Assembly (NCBI RefSeq): GCF_015350995.1
Contig: NZ_JADKRW010000002.1
Span: 434,001-498,000 of the forward strand
From: Curtobacterium sp. VKM Ac-1393
Lineage (GTDB): Bacteria; Actinomycetota; Actinomycetes; Actinomycetales; Microbacteriaceae
Direction of reading: 5' to 3'
Length of the DNA stretch: 64,000 nucleotides
Position numbers and translations under genes: made by a program. The notes beneath the pieces are model-generated. The model searched no databases, had not been told where the DNA came from, and saw nothing but the letters and a program-made list of their open reading frames with translations. Shown piece after piece: positions 8,908 through 16,189 of this stretch. How positions within the stretch are numbered: the first letter of the stretch is position 1; every line of letters starts with the position of its first letter.

Positions 8908-9831
8908 ATGCCCTCCGTCTCCGATGCCTTCCGCTCCCGCCTCAACGACACGTTCACCGGTGGGGCGACGAGCAAGCCGGAGTGGATCGACGAACTCGAG
9001 CAGGGGACCGATGCCGGCTTCTTCGGCCCCGGTTCCGCGACGTGGGCGGTGCACGGCGGCAAGCAGACGATCGTCGCCGGTGTCCGCGCGCTGCTCGTCC
9101 AGGCCCTGCACCCCGGTGCCCTCGCCGGCGTCGCCGACCACTCCCGTTACCGCGAGGACCCGTTCGGACGGCTCGCCGGCACCATCCGGTGGATCTACAC
9201 GGTCTCGCACGGCGACACCGCGACCGCTCGAGGTGCGAGTGAGTGGGTGCTGCGCCTGCACGAGCGGGTGCGCGGCCAGTACGTCGACGGCCACGGCATC
9301 GCGCGCGACTACGCGGCGAACGACCCCGACCTGGCCCGCTGGGTGCACCTCGCCTTCACCGACGCGTTCCTCCGGGCCGCGCAGCGCTGGGGCGGCCCGA
9401 TCCCCGGCGGTGCCGACGCCTACGTCCGGGAGTGGGCGACCGCCGGCCGGCTCATGCGCGTCGAGGACGCCCCGGAGTCCGAGGCGGAACTCCGCGCCCA
9501 GATGGACGGCTACCTGGACCGCGGCGAACTCGCGGTCACGGCCCGCACCCGCGACGTCGTCAAGTTCATCAAGAACCCGCCGCTCGCGCTGATGCTGCGG
9601 CCCGGGTACCAGGCACTGTTCCAGGGCGCGGTGTCGACACTCGATCCCCGCCACCGGTCGATGCTCGGCCTGCGGGCGCCGGCGATCGGCCCCGTCGAGC
9701 TGCCCGTCGGCCGGGCGACCGGTCTCGTGCTCGACGGCATCGGCGGTGTGCTCGGCAACCAGACGGGGACTGAGCGCGCAGCGCTCGTCCGCATCGCACG
9801 CCTCGAGCGCGAGCGCGGCGCCGTCGCCTGA
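8908..9831 (+). CDS. MpaB-like (DUF2236) oxygenase family protein
   Basis: 307 residues. It belongs to the latex-clearing-protein/MpaB-like group: GPGSATWAVHGGKQTIVAGV at the start, ALHPGALAGVADHSRY, and the basic and His-containing helices (LHERVRGQYVDGHGI) associated with haem binding in this family. Members are proposed haem-dependent oxygenases, but most are untested. The ATG at 8908 gives the family's normal N-terminus. It is divergent from fadD across about 100 bases. The role is unknown. Confidence 0.8.
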   Translation: MPSVSDAFRSRLNDTFTGGATSKPEWIDELEQGTDAGFFGPGSATWAVHGGKQTIVAGVRALLVQALHPGALAGVADHSRYREDPFGRLAGTIRWIYTVSHGDTATARGASEWVLRLHERVRGQYVDGHGIARDYAANDPDLARWVHLAFTDAFLRAAQRWGGPIPGGADAYVREWATAGRLMRVEDAPESEAELRAQMDGYLDRGELAVTARTRDVVKFIKNPPLALMLRPGYQALFQGAVSTLDPRHRSMLGLRAPAIGPVELPVGRATGLVLDGIGGVLGNQTGTERAALVRIARLERERGAVA

Positions 9832-9873
9832 CCGACCCGGCCCGTCAGGGACGGAAGACGCCGTCGTCACGGC

Positions 9874-9901
9874 GAGACGCCGCCGAATCCGGCGGCGTCT
9901 C
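9874..9901 (+). terminator. Strong hairpin after the mpaB-like gene
   Basis: 12-bp perfect stem (GAGACGCCGCCG / CGGCGGCGTCTC) with a four-base AATC loop, 43 bases after the stop codon. There is no T-tract, as is common in high-GC actinobacteria. Confidence 0.7.
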
Positions 9902-9920
9902 GACGCCGGAGCGGCGTCGC

Positions 9921-10034
9921 GCGGACACGGCGGCGTCGTGCGGACACGGCGGCGTGTTGCGGACACGACGGCGTCGTGCGGACACGACGGCGTGTTGCGG
10001 ACACGACGGCGTGTTGCTGACACGACGGCGTGTC
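9921..10034. repeat. Six-unit 19-bp tandem repeat
   Basis: Six directly abutting 19-bp units start at 9921, 9940, 9959, 9978, 9997 and 10016, with consensus GCGGACACGACGGCGTGTT. Variation is mostly GCGT-CGT versus GCGT-GTT at the end and one A/G in the middle. No gene covers it; it lies between two convergent genes. Confidence 0.9.
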
Positions 10035-10058
10035 ACCTGCAGGAGACGCATCTGAGCG

Positions 10059-10102
10059 CGGACGGGAGGCGCGGGGCGGGGTCGACCCGCGCCTCCCGTC
10101 CG
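10059..10102 (-). terminator. CGGACGGGAGGC-family hairpin downstream of aldo/keto reductase
   Basis: 17-bp perfect arms (10059-10075 and 10086-10102) around a ten-base loop, 13 bases beyond the stop of the minus-strand reductase gene. The arm begins CGGACGGGAGGCGCGGG; the same arm start recurs at 15469, 30681 and 44719. Confidence 0.75.
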
Positions 10103-10114
10103 CTCGTGGGAGCG

Positions 10115-11146
10115 TCAGAAACCGGACGGCACCCGCGGCGTGTACGCGGACTCGAGTCGCGTCACCTCGTCGTCGGTCAGCGTGATCGCGGCGGCCGCGA
10201 CCGCGTCGTCGATGTGGTGCTCCTTCGTCGCACCGACGATCGGCGCGCTCACCGCGGGCTTGCCCGCCACCCACGCCAGGGCGATCTGCGCCATGCTCAC
10301 GCCGCGGTCGCTCGCGACGGACTCGACGGCTCCCACGATCGCGCGGTTCGCGTCCTCGTCCTGGCGGTACAGCGTCTTGCCGAACTCGTCGGTGCTCGCG
10401 CGCGAACCGGAGCCGTCGGCGTCCCACGGCCGCGTGACCTTGCCGCGGGCGAGGGGGCTCCACGGGATCACGCCGACGCCCGTCGCGTGCGCGAAGGGGT
10501 GCATCTCGCGCTCTTCCTCGCGTTCGAGCAGGTTGTACTGGTCCTGCATGCTGACGAAGCGGGTCCAACCGTGCAGATCGGCGACGTGCTGCATCTGCGC
10601 GAACTGCCACGTCCACATGCTGCTCGCACCGAGGTAGCGGGCCTTGCCGGCCTTGACGACGTCGTGCAGGGCCTCCATCGTCTCCTCGATCGGGGTCACC
10701 GGGTCGAAGCGGTGGATCTGGTACAGGTCGACGTAGTCGGTGCCGAGGCGGGTCAACGACGCGTCGATCTCGTGCATGATCGCGACGCGGGAGAGCCCGG
10801 CGCCGTTCCGCCCCGGGCGCATGCGGTTGAAGACCTTCGTGAGGACCTGGACGTCCTCGCGCGGGGCGAGCTCCTTGAGGAGCGTGCCGGTGATCTCCTC
10901 GCTGGAGCCGTCGGAGTACACGTTCGCCGTGTCGAAGGTGGTGATGCCGGCGTCGAAGGCGCGTCGTACGAAGGGCCGGGCCTCGTCGATGCCGACGCTC
11001 CACGCGTGCGAGCCGCGGTCGGGGGCGCCGTAGGACATCATGCCGAGGACGATGCTGCTGATCTCGAGGCCGGAGGCGCCGAGGCGCGTGGTGTTCGTGC
11101 TTGCCGCGTTGCCGGTTGCTGCGTCGCCCGGTGCTGGGTTGCTCAT
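10115..11146 (-). CDS. Aldo/keto reductase
   Basis: 343 residues with the AKR barrel landmarks: GITTFDTANVYSDGSSEE (catalytic Asp and Tyr), VLTKVF (Lys position), DYVDLYQIHRFDP (the conserved His region) and APIVGATKEHHIDD for the NADPH phosphate. It reduces aldehydes or ketones with NADPH; the substrate is not predictable. The ATG overlaps the stop of the upstream DinB-like gene (ATGA), so the two form an operon. GAAGGTGAG lies just upstream of the start. Confidence 0.92.
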   Translation of the reverse strand: MSNPAPGDAATGNAASTNTTRLGASGLEISSIVLGMMSYGAPDRGSHAWSVGIDEARPFVRRAFDAGITTFDTANVYSDGSSEEITGTLLKELAPREDVQVLTKVFNRMRPGRNGAGLSRVAIMHEIDASLTRLGTDYVDLYQIHRFDPVTPIEETMEALHDVVKAGKARYLGASSMWTWQFAQMQHVADLHGWTRFVSMQDQYNLLEREEEREMHPFAHATGVGVIPWSPLARGKVTRPWDADGSGSRASTDEFGKTLYRQDEDANRAIVGAVESVASDRGVSMAQIALAWVAGKPAVSAPIVGATKEHHIDDAVAAAAITLTDDEVTRLESAYTPRVPSGF

Positions 11147-11709
11147 GCGCTCACCTTCGCATCGCGGCCTGTGACGGCGAGCAGGCGCACCTGCAGCGGG
11201 GCGTCGTCCGTGACGTCGACCGGGGCGGCGTAGAGGCCGGTGGCGGCGAGGTCCTCGATCTGCGGCTCGAAGTACTCCCACACCGCCTGCACGAGCTCGT
11301 CCGGCAGGGTCTCGTCGGTACCCGTCGCCCGCGCCAGGTCCCACGTGTGGATGGTGATGTCGCTGGTCTGCTCGGTCAGGTACTGGCCGGCCGGCACCAC
11401 GTCGGTGCTCAGGTGCACGGGGGTGTCCTTCGGGGCGCTCCGCCAGGCGTCGGTCGCGGCGGAGGCGAAGCGCTGCCACTCGGCCACCAGGTCATCGCCG
11501 ATCGACTCGAGGTCGGCCTCGGCCTGGGCGTAGTCGCACCCCGTGAGGAGCTTCGGGATCCAACGCTGTTCGTCGACGACGTGGGCGACGAGGTCGCGGG
11601 TGGTCCACTCGGAGTCGGGGGTGGCGGCGTCCCAGTCCGTCACGGCGGCGACGCGGCGGCCGAACTCAGCTGCCGCGAGGGCCTGCATCGCGATCCAGTC
11701 GGTGGCCAT
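11143..11709 (-). CDS. TIGR03086/DinB-like metal-binding protein (mycothiol-dependent maleylpyruvate isomerase fold)
   Basis: 188 residues, normal for this actinobacterial family. It has the hallmark W-T-x-R-D-L-V-A-H-V-V-D-E element near residue 35 (metal-binding His) and a C-terminal His pair in DITIHTWDLARATG. Such proteins share the mycothiol-dependent isomerase or DinB four-helix fold and are thought to transfer or use mycothiol; the substrate is unknown. Its start ATG has GGGAG at good spacing. It is first in a two-gene operon with the aldo/keto reductase. The leader contains an odd hexamer-periodic tract. Confidence 0.8.
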   Translation of the reverse strand: MATDWIAMQALAAAEFGRRVAAVTDWDAATPDSEWTTRDLVAHVVDEQRWIPKLLTGCDYAQAEADLESIGDDLVAEWQRFASAATDAWRSAPKDTPVHLSTDVVPAGQYLTEQTSDITIHTWDLARATGTDETLPDELVQAVWEYFEPQIEDLAATGLYAAPVDVTDDAPLQVRLLAVTGRDAKVSA

Positions 11710-11721
11710 GGTGGTGCTCCC

Positions 11722-11769
11722 GTTCGTGTCGGTGTTCGTGCTGGTGCTCGTGCTGGTGTTCTTGTTCGT
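11722..11769. repeat. Degenerate hexanucleotide tract in an untranslated leader
   Basis: Eight GYNNGT-like hexamers in a row (such as GTTCGT, GCTGGT, GCTCGT) begin 13 bases upstream of the DinB-like gene's ATG. The tract would lie in its 5' leader or promoter. Confidence 0.7.
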
Positions 11770-11922
11770 GTGCGGCGGTACAACTCGCTGCTCGTGGTGC
11801 GGATTCCCGAGCGCGTGGAGAGCCTGCACCCGCTGCCCAACGCTACGCCGCCGAGCACCCCAGGGGCCTGCGGTCGCGCTGCCGCGGTTCCGGCGTTCTG
11901 GCAGGCTGCCGCGGTTGGCGCC

Positions 11923-11979
11923 GAGCGGGCGAAATGCCGGGGTCCCGCGCTCGCCCACCCTGCGTTTCCACCCGCTCAC
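11923..11979. repeat. GAGCGGGCGAAATGCC palindrome, copy A (degraded right arm)
   Basis: The left arm is intact (GAGCGGGCGAAATGCCGGGG). The right arm has decayed to GCGTTTCCACCCGCTC. This suggests an old copy. Confidence 0.7.
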
Positions 11980-12074
11980 GCCCGCTCACGCCGCGGGAGC
12001 GGGGCGCTCTTGCGCCTGGTGGAGCGACGAGTCGGCGGCTCCGGATCGGCCTGTCGATGTGCGTCTGCCGGGCC

Positions 12075-12129
12075 GAGCGGGCGAAATGCCTGGGGCGAGC
12101 GTCGGCGGGGGCGGGTGTTTCGCCCGCTC
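12075..12129. repeat. GAGCGGGCGAAATGCC palindrome, copy B
   Basis: 55 bp. The right arm ends TGTTTCGCCCGCTC, one substitution and one gap away from a perfect complement. It lies 96 bases after copy A's end. Confidence 0.85.
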
Positions 12130-12205
12130 GCCGCACATTGTCGGGCAGTGTGCTCGGGCCGCAGGGCCGCAGGGCCGCGGGGCCGGACGGTGGCTGGGAC
12201 GACGA

Positions 12206-12235
12206 ACGCCCCGGCTCCGTGGGGAGCCGGGGCGT
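12206..12235 (-). terminator. Hairpin downstream of yceI
   Basis: 13-bp arms (ACGCCCCGGCTCC / GGAGCCGGGGCGT) with a GTGG loop, about 60 bases past the yceI stop. Confidence 0.7.
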
Positions 12236-12296
12236 GTGTCTCGGGTTCGGGTGCTGCTGTTCGGTGCCCTCAGTCAGATGGCGAGTCCGAGGGGAC

Positions 12297-12857
12297 TCAG
12301 GCCGCCTGGAGGACGAACTGGACGTCGAGGTTGATCGTCACGTCGTTGCCGAGGGTGAAGCCGCCGGCCTCGAGCGCTGCGTTCCAGTTGACACCGAACT
12401 CGGTGCGGTCGATCTTGGTGGTCGCCTCGGCGCCGAACTTGACCTGACCGTAGCCGTCGGTGGTGAAGCCGCCGAGCTCAGCCTTCAGGACGACGGGCTT
12501 CGTGACACCGCGCAGGGTCAGGTCGCCCGAGATGTGCAGGTCGTCGCCCTTGGCCTCGATGCCCGTCGAACGGAAGGTGAGCTGCGGGTGCTCTTCGGTC
12601 AGGAAGAAGTCGCTCGTCTTGAGGTGCTGGTCGCGCTGCTCCTGGCCGGTGTTGATCGACGCGACGTCGATGGCCGCCTCGATGGTCGACTCGAGCGGGT
12701 TCTCGGCGGTGACGACGGTGGCGTCGAACGTCTCGAACTTGCCCTTGACCTTGCTGATGGCGAGGTGGCGGACCGAGAAGGTGACCTCGGAGTGGGTCGG
12801 GTCGATCTTCCAGGTACCGGTCTGGTAGCCGGGAACGGTTGCGGAGGTGAGCGTCAT
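12297..12857 (-). CDS. YceI family lipid-binding protein
   Basis: 186 residues, full length for the YceI fold. It begins with the diagnostic GTWKIDPTHSEVTFSVRHL and contains the HPQLTFRSTGIE strand and GVTKPVVL. YceI proteins form a lipocalin-like barrel binding isoprenoid or fatty-acid ligands. No signal peptide is seen, so this one is probably cytoplasmic, as is common in actinobacteria. The ATG has GAAGGA eight to thirteen bases upstream. A palindrome about 90 bases upstream suggests repressor control. Confidence 0.92.
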   Translation of the reverse strand: MTLTSATVPGYQTGTWKIDPTHSEVTFSVRHLAISKVKGKFETFDATVVTAENPLESTIEAAIDVASINTGQEQRDQHLKTSDFFLTEEHPQLTFRSTGIEAKGDDLHISGDLTLRGVTKPVVLKAELGGFTTDGYGQVKFGAEATTKIDRTEFGVNWNAALEAGGFTLGNDVTINLDVQFVLQAA

Positions 12858-12945
12858 GGTGGTCCTTCTTCCGAACGAGAGTCTGTGGTGCGACGCGATC
12901 CATGCGCCTGCATCAACCTGATACTACGCCAGTGTGCACCCTTTT

Positions 12946-12962
12946 GGTTGAAGCGTCAACCA
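12946..12962. promoter_or_regulatory. Palindromic operator candidate upstream of yceI
   Basis: GGTTGA-AGCG-TCAACC with flanking T/A gives 7-bp arms. It resembles TTGA-N4-TCAA sites used by MarR-type repressors, which often control yceI homologues; no marR gene is adjacent here. It ends four bases before the stop codon of the neighbouring minus-strand gene. Confidence 0.5.
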
Positions 12963-12966
12963 TTGT

Positions 12967-13899
12967 TCACCGAAGTGTCGCGAAGCGGTGGTCGTGTCGC
13001 GCGTTGTACCCGACTTCGAGGAGTCGACGGATCCGCTGCACGAAGCGATCGAGTCCGCGCCCGAGATCGTCTGCCGTGGCTCGGACCAGCCACCAGTCCT
13101 CGTGCTTCAGGTGCTCGCCACGAGTCAGGTCCTTCCTGAACGTTGCCGGATCCGTGCGGTGGAGATCGCTCTCGTACTCGATCGCCACCCGGGCCTCGGG
13201 GTACGCGAGGTCCACACAGGCGATCCACCGGTCGTCCACGATCACGTCGTGGTTCAGGGCCGGCTGCGGAAGCCCGCTGCGCACGAGTGCCAGACGGGTC
13301 CGGGTCTCGCCGGGCGAGCGTGATCCCTGCCGGATCTCCTCGAGCGCGAGACGGAGCTTCACGACCCCTCGTTTTCCTCGCCGCCGCCCCACCGCTCGGG
13401 CGAGTTCGTCGAGCGTGGCCCACCCGAGCCAGCCGACGAGGGCGTCACCGGCGATGATCAGTTCCTCCAGCGTCAACATCGTGCTCAGCGCGACGAACGT
13501 GTCCGCGGGGGTGCTCAACCGCACTCCTCGACTCTGCGTCGTGCGGATCGTGCCCTTTCGGGCGCGATGGCCGACGGCTCCTCGAACCCGGAGTGCTTGG
13601 TCGACCCCGACCGTCGTGACGTGGAGCCGTGGCGTGCCCTCGAACCGCCGGGGGAGTGGGATCCCGAGGATCGCGGCGGCCGTGACGTGTGTGAACACCT
13701 GATCCGTCCGCAGCCGGGGAGCGAGTGCTCGGGCACGTTCCTCGACGGATCGTGGCGGAGTCGCGGACCGGATCCCGTGGAACGGGCGAACGAGGTCTCG
13801 TGCGTCGAGCCGGCCGCGCGACACCCCTCGATGCAGGGCGTCCCGGACGCGGAACGAGGCGTCCCGCAGGATCAAGGGGAGTCGGCGTCTGGCGGTCAT
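12967..13899 (-). CDS. AbiEi-like/DUF559 endonuclease-fold protein
   Basis: 310 residues. The N-terminal half resembles AbiEi-type antitoxin proteins (FTHVTAAAILGIPLPRRF, then HVTTVG and RGVRLSTPADTFVAL). The C-terminal ~110 residues carry the Vsr/DUF559 nuclease fold, with DLAYPEARVAIEYESDLHR supplying the acidic and His residues and WWLVRATADDL after them. No AbiEii toxin or restriction gene is adjacent. Such solitary proteins are common in Microbacteriaceae; nuclease activity is plausible but unproven. The ATG at 13899 gives MTARRRLPLILRDASF; the frame upstream runs through a palindromic repeat and is not coding. Confidence 0.75.
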   Translation of the reverse strand: MTARRRLPLILRDASFRVRDALHRGVSRGRLDARDLVRPFHGIRSATPPRSVEERARALAPRLRTDQVFTHVTAAAILGIPLPRRFEGTPRLHVTTVGVDQALRVRGAVGHRARKGTIRTTQSRGVRLSTPADTFVALSTMLTLEELIIAGDALVGWLGWATLDELARAVGRRRGKRGVVKLRLALEEIRQGSRSPGETRTRLALVRSGLPQPALNHDVIVDDRWIACVDLAYPEARVAIEYESDLHRTDPATFRKDLTRGEHLKHEDWWLVRATADDLGRGLDRFVQRIRRLLEVGYNARHDHRFATLR

Positions 13900-14001
13900 G
13901 TCCACATCGTGGAGCCGGGCGGGCGCGACGGTGGTGAGTCGTGCCTCCCGTGTGGACGGACCGCGGTGCTGGCGCCCCTGTGGAGGAATCACGCTGCAGC
14001 C

Positions 14002-14057
14002 GAGCGGGCGAAACACCGGGGGACGTGCACGTGCCGACCGCGGCATTTCGCCCGCTC
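14002..14057. repeat. GAGCGGGCGAAATGCC palindrome, copy C
   Basis: 56 bp. The left arm carries GAAACACC in place of GAAATGCC; the right arm GCGGCATTTCGCCCGCTC is intact. Confidence 0.85.
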
Positions 14058-14176
14058 ACGGGGGGGCACCCGAGTGGGCCGCCGCGAATGGCTGAGCGGT
14101 CGGGACCGCGGCGGCAGCGTCAGCACGTCGGGCTTGGGAGGCGCTGCCGCGGCCACGACGTCGGCGATGACGACGC

Positions 14177-14232
14177 GAGCGGGCCTATTGGCCGGGTGCT
14201 GCGGCCGGAGTACTCGGGCATTTCGCCCGCTC
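14177..14232. repeat. GAGCGGGCGAAATGCC palindrome, copy D (left arm mutated)
   Basis: 56 bp. The left arm reads GAGCGGGCCTATTGGCC; the right arm GGGCATTTCGCCCGCTC is intact. The length is conserved although the arm pairing is weakened. Confidence 0.75.
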
Positions 14233-14265
14233 GCGGAGACGACCGAGCGCACCACGCCCGTCGCA

Positions 14266-14385
14266 CGCCCGCCCGCCGCCCGCCCGTCGCACGCCCGCCC
14301 GCCGCCCGCCGCCCGCCGCGCCGCCCCGCCGTCGCACGCCCGCCGCTCGCCCGCCGCCCGCCCGCCCGGCCCGGCCCCGCGCCAG
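14266..14385. repeat. C-rich low-complexity tract
   Basis: About 120 bases of near-uninterrupted C and G on the plus strand, made of overlapping CCCGCCGCCCG and GTCGCACGCCCGCC units. It lies about 60 bases upstream of an aldo/keto reductase gene. Confidence 0.75.
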
Positions 14386-14435
14386 GCCGGGGTGGCAGGC
14401 ACTGGCGGGGCCCCTCGGTTGTCGGGGGCCTCCAG

Positions 14436-14441
14436 TAGCGT
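14436..14441 (+). promoter_or_regulatory. Candidate -10 (TAGCGT) of the second aldo/keto reductase
   Basis: TAGCGT, seven bases, ATG at 14449. There is no Shine-Dalgarno in between, consistent with a leaderless message. Confidence 0.55.
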
Positions 14442-14448
14442 CGGGACC

Positions 14449-15453
14449 ATGGAATTCAGGTACCTGGGAAACTCCGGACTCAAGATCTCCGAGATCACGT
14501 ACGGCAACTGGCTGACGCACGGCTCGCAGGTCGAGAACGACGTCGCCACCCAGTGCGTGCGGGCAGCGCTCGACGCCGGGATCACCACGTTCGACACCGC
14601 CGACGCGTACGCCAACACGGCGGCCGAGAAGGTCCTCGGCGATGCCCTCAAGGGCGAGCGGCGCGCTGGTCTCGAGGTCTTCACGAAGGTCTACTGGCCC
14701 ACCGGCCCGAAGGGGCACAACGACACCGGCCTCAGCCGCAAGCACATCATGGAGTCGATCGACGGCTCGCTCGAGCGGCTCCAGACCGACTACGTCGACC
14801 TCTACCAGGCCCACCGCTACGACCACGAGACCCCGCTCGAAGAGACCATGCAGGCCTTCGCCGACGTGGTCCGCCAGGGCAAGGCCCTCTACATCGGCGT
14901 CAGCGAGTGGAACGCCGAGCAGATCCGCGCCGGCGCCGCGCTCGCGAAGGAGCTCGGCTTCCAGCTCATCTCGAACCAGCCGCAGTACTCGATGCTGTGG
15001 CGGGTCATCGAGGGCGAGGTCGTCCCCGCCTCGAAGCAGCTCGGCCTGTCGCAGATCGTCTGGTCGCCGATCGCGCAGGGCGTGTTGACGGGCAAGTACA
15101 AGCCCGGTCAGCCGCTGCCCGAGGGGTCCCGCGCCACGGACGAGAAGGGCGGGGCGGACATGATCAAGCGGTTCATGCGCGACGAGGTCCTCGAAGCCGT
15201 GCAGCGCCTGCAGCCCGTCGCCGACCAGGCCGGACTCACGCTCGCACAGCTCGCGATCGCGTGGACACTGCAGAACGAGAACGTGGCCAGCGCCATCGTC
15301 GGCGCCTCGCGTCCCCAGCAGGTCACGGACAACGTCAAGGCCGCGGGCGTCACGCTCGACGCCGACGCGCTCGCCGCCATCGACGCGGCGCTGGGTGACC
15401 TCCCGGAGCGCGACGCGTCCAAGACCGTGTCCCCGGCGCAGCGTCCCGCCTGA
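14449..15453 (+). CDS. Aldo/keto reductase (Kv-beta/YajO-like)
   Basis: 334 residues. MEFRYLGNSGLKISEITYGNW opens the AKR domain; GITTFDTADAYANTAAEKVLG has catalytic Asp and Tyr, VFTKVYWP the Lys, and YVDLYQAHRYDHETPLEETM the His. The C-terminal SAIVGASRPQQVTDN binds cofactor phosphate. The closest group is the potassium-channel beta-subunit-like AKRs. It differs from the other AKR in this window and is followed by a strong terminator, so it is monocistronic. Confidence 0.93.
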   Translation: MEFRYLGNSGLKISEITYGNWLTHGSQVENDVATQCVRAALDAGITTFDTADAYANTAAEKVLGDALKGERRAGLEVFTKVYWPTGPKGHNDTGLSRKHIMESIDGSLERLQTDYVDLYQAHRYDHETPLEETMQAFADVVRQGKALYIGVSEWNAEQIRAGAALAKELGFQLISNQPQYSMLWRVIEGEVVPASKQLGLSQIVWSPIAQGVLTGKYKPGQPLPEGSRATDEKGGADMIKRFMRDEVLEAVQRLQPVADQAGLTLAQLAIAWTLQNENVASAIVGASRPQQVTDNVKAAGVTLDADALAAIDAALGDLPERDASKTVSPAQRPA

Positions 15454-15468
15454 GACGCGACCCACCAT

Positions 15469-15512
15469 CGGACGGGAGGCCCGTGGCGACGCCGCCACGG
15501 GCCTCCCGTCCG
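15469..15512 (+). terminator. 20-bp-stem terminator, CGGACGGGAGGC family
   Basis: Perfect 20-bp arms (15469-15488 and 15493-15512), loop ACGC, directly followed by TTTT. The arms are identical base for base to those of the terminator at 30681-30724. Confidence 0.9.
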
Positions 15513-15645
15513 TTTTGTCGTGTGCCTGCACAGACCGGTCCGGTCTGCGCAGACCGGCCGTCTGTAGCCCATGTGAACAGCACGTGTCGTGGAACTGGCA
15601 GAGACCTGGGTAAGTCTGTACCCCTCCCAAACCACGATCCGGTTA

Positions 15646-15660
15646 CCCCCGAATCGGGGG
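15646..15660 (+). promoter_or_regulatory. Hairpin abutting the gtrA-like start codon
   Basis: CCCCC-GAATC-GGGGG lies immediately before the ATG, where a ribosome site would normally be. It could block initiation or mark the transcript 5' end; no Shine-Dalgarno is present. Confidence 0.45.
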
Positions 15661-15661
15661 C

Positions 15662-16189
15662 ATGACCCGAACTGATACCCCCGTTCTGGTGTCACCCGAC
15701 ACCGGCGCGGAGCCGACCGTGCGACCCGGCACGGTCGCTCGCCTGCTCGCCACCGCGAGGCAACTCGCGTCGTTCGGCACGATCGGTGCCGTCTGCTTCG
15801 TCATCGATCTGGGCATCTACAACCTGCTGCGCGCCACCGTCATGCCCGACGGTCCCATCGCCGCGAAGATCGTGTCGGCCGTCGTGTCGACCGCCGTGGC
15901 GTGGATCGGCAACCGCTTCATCACGTTCCGCGCCGAGCGCCAGACCGGCCGCCGCGAGACCGTGCGCGAGGGGCTGCTCTTCGCCGCCACGAACCTGATC
16001 GGGCTCGCCATCGCCGCAGCCTGCCTGTTCGTCTCGCACTACGTCCTCGGGTTCACCTCGACCCTCGCCGACAACGTCGCCGGCAACGGCGTCGGCCTCG
16101 TGCTCGGAACCGCCTTCCGGTTCGCCGCGTACAAGGCCCTCGTCTTCCGTTCCACCGAAGCTCGTCGCACGAAGGGGCTCGCCGCATGA
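15662..16189 (+). CDS. GtrA-like membrane protein
   Basis: 175 residues with four hydrophobic segments (from FGTIGAVCFVIDLGIYNLL through GLVLGTAFRFAAYKALVF), the standard GtrA topology. GtrA proteins are small membrane proteins that help move polyprenyl-phosphate sugars across the cytoplasmic membrane or assist glycosyltransferases. It is the first gene of a four-base-overlapping series with a GT2 and a GT39 transferase, which supports a role in cell-surface glycan assembly. Confidence 0.9.
   Translation: MTRTDTPVLVSPDTGAEPTVRPGTVARLLATARQLASFGTIGAVCFVIDLGIYNLLRATVMPDGPIAAKIVSAVVSTAVAWIGNRFITFRAERQTGRRETVREGLLFAATNLIGLAIAAACLFVSHYVLGFTSTLADNVAGNGVGLVLGTAFRFAAYKALVFRSTEARRTKGLAA

Larger units (their letters stand above)
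11710..12296. other. 587-bp gene-free region rich in palindromes
   Basis: It contains the hexamer tract, two copies of the GAGCGGGCGAAATGCC element (11923 and 12075), a hairpin at 12206-12235 after yceI, and GC-rich filler such as repeated GGGCCGCA. I see no frame with a ribosome site or credible protein. Confidence 0.6.
13900..14448. other. 549-bp gene-free region: two palindromic elements and a C/G-only tract
   Basis: It holds copies C and D of the 56-bp palindrome (14002 and 14177). From about 14266 to 14385 there is a low-complexity tract built of CCCGCC, GCACGCCC and CCGCCGC repeats with almost no A or T. Apart from the promoter hexamer at its right end there is no credible gene. Confidence 0.65.

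Noticed and set aside
8802..9062. 87-residue N-terminal extension of the acyl-CoA ligase
   Set aside because: It is antisense to the MpaB-like gene and has no family similarity; the GTG at 8801 with its promoter hexamer is better.
9921..10034. CRISPR array
   Set aside because: The 19-bp units abut directly with no spacers and no cas genes are present.
11710..11979. N-terminal extension of the DinB-like protein
   Set aside because: The extension is translated hexamer repeat and palindrome sequence; the ATG at 11709 has a ribosome site and gives the family length.
13900..14046. N-terminal extension of the AbiEi-like protein
   Set aside because: It would translate a copy of the palindromic element; the ATG at 13899 fits the family start.
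15481..15511. Protein-coding region
   Set aside because: A hairpin terminator stem, not coding.
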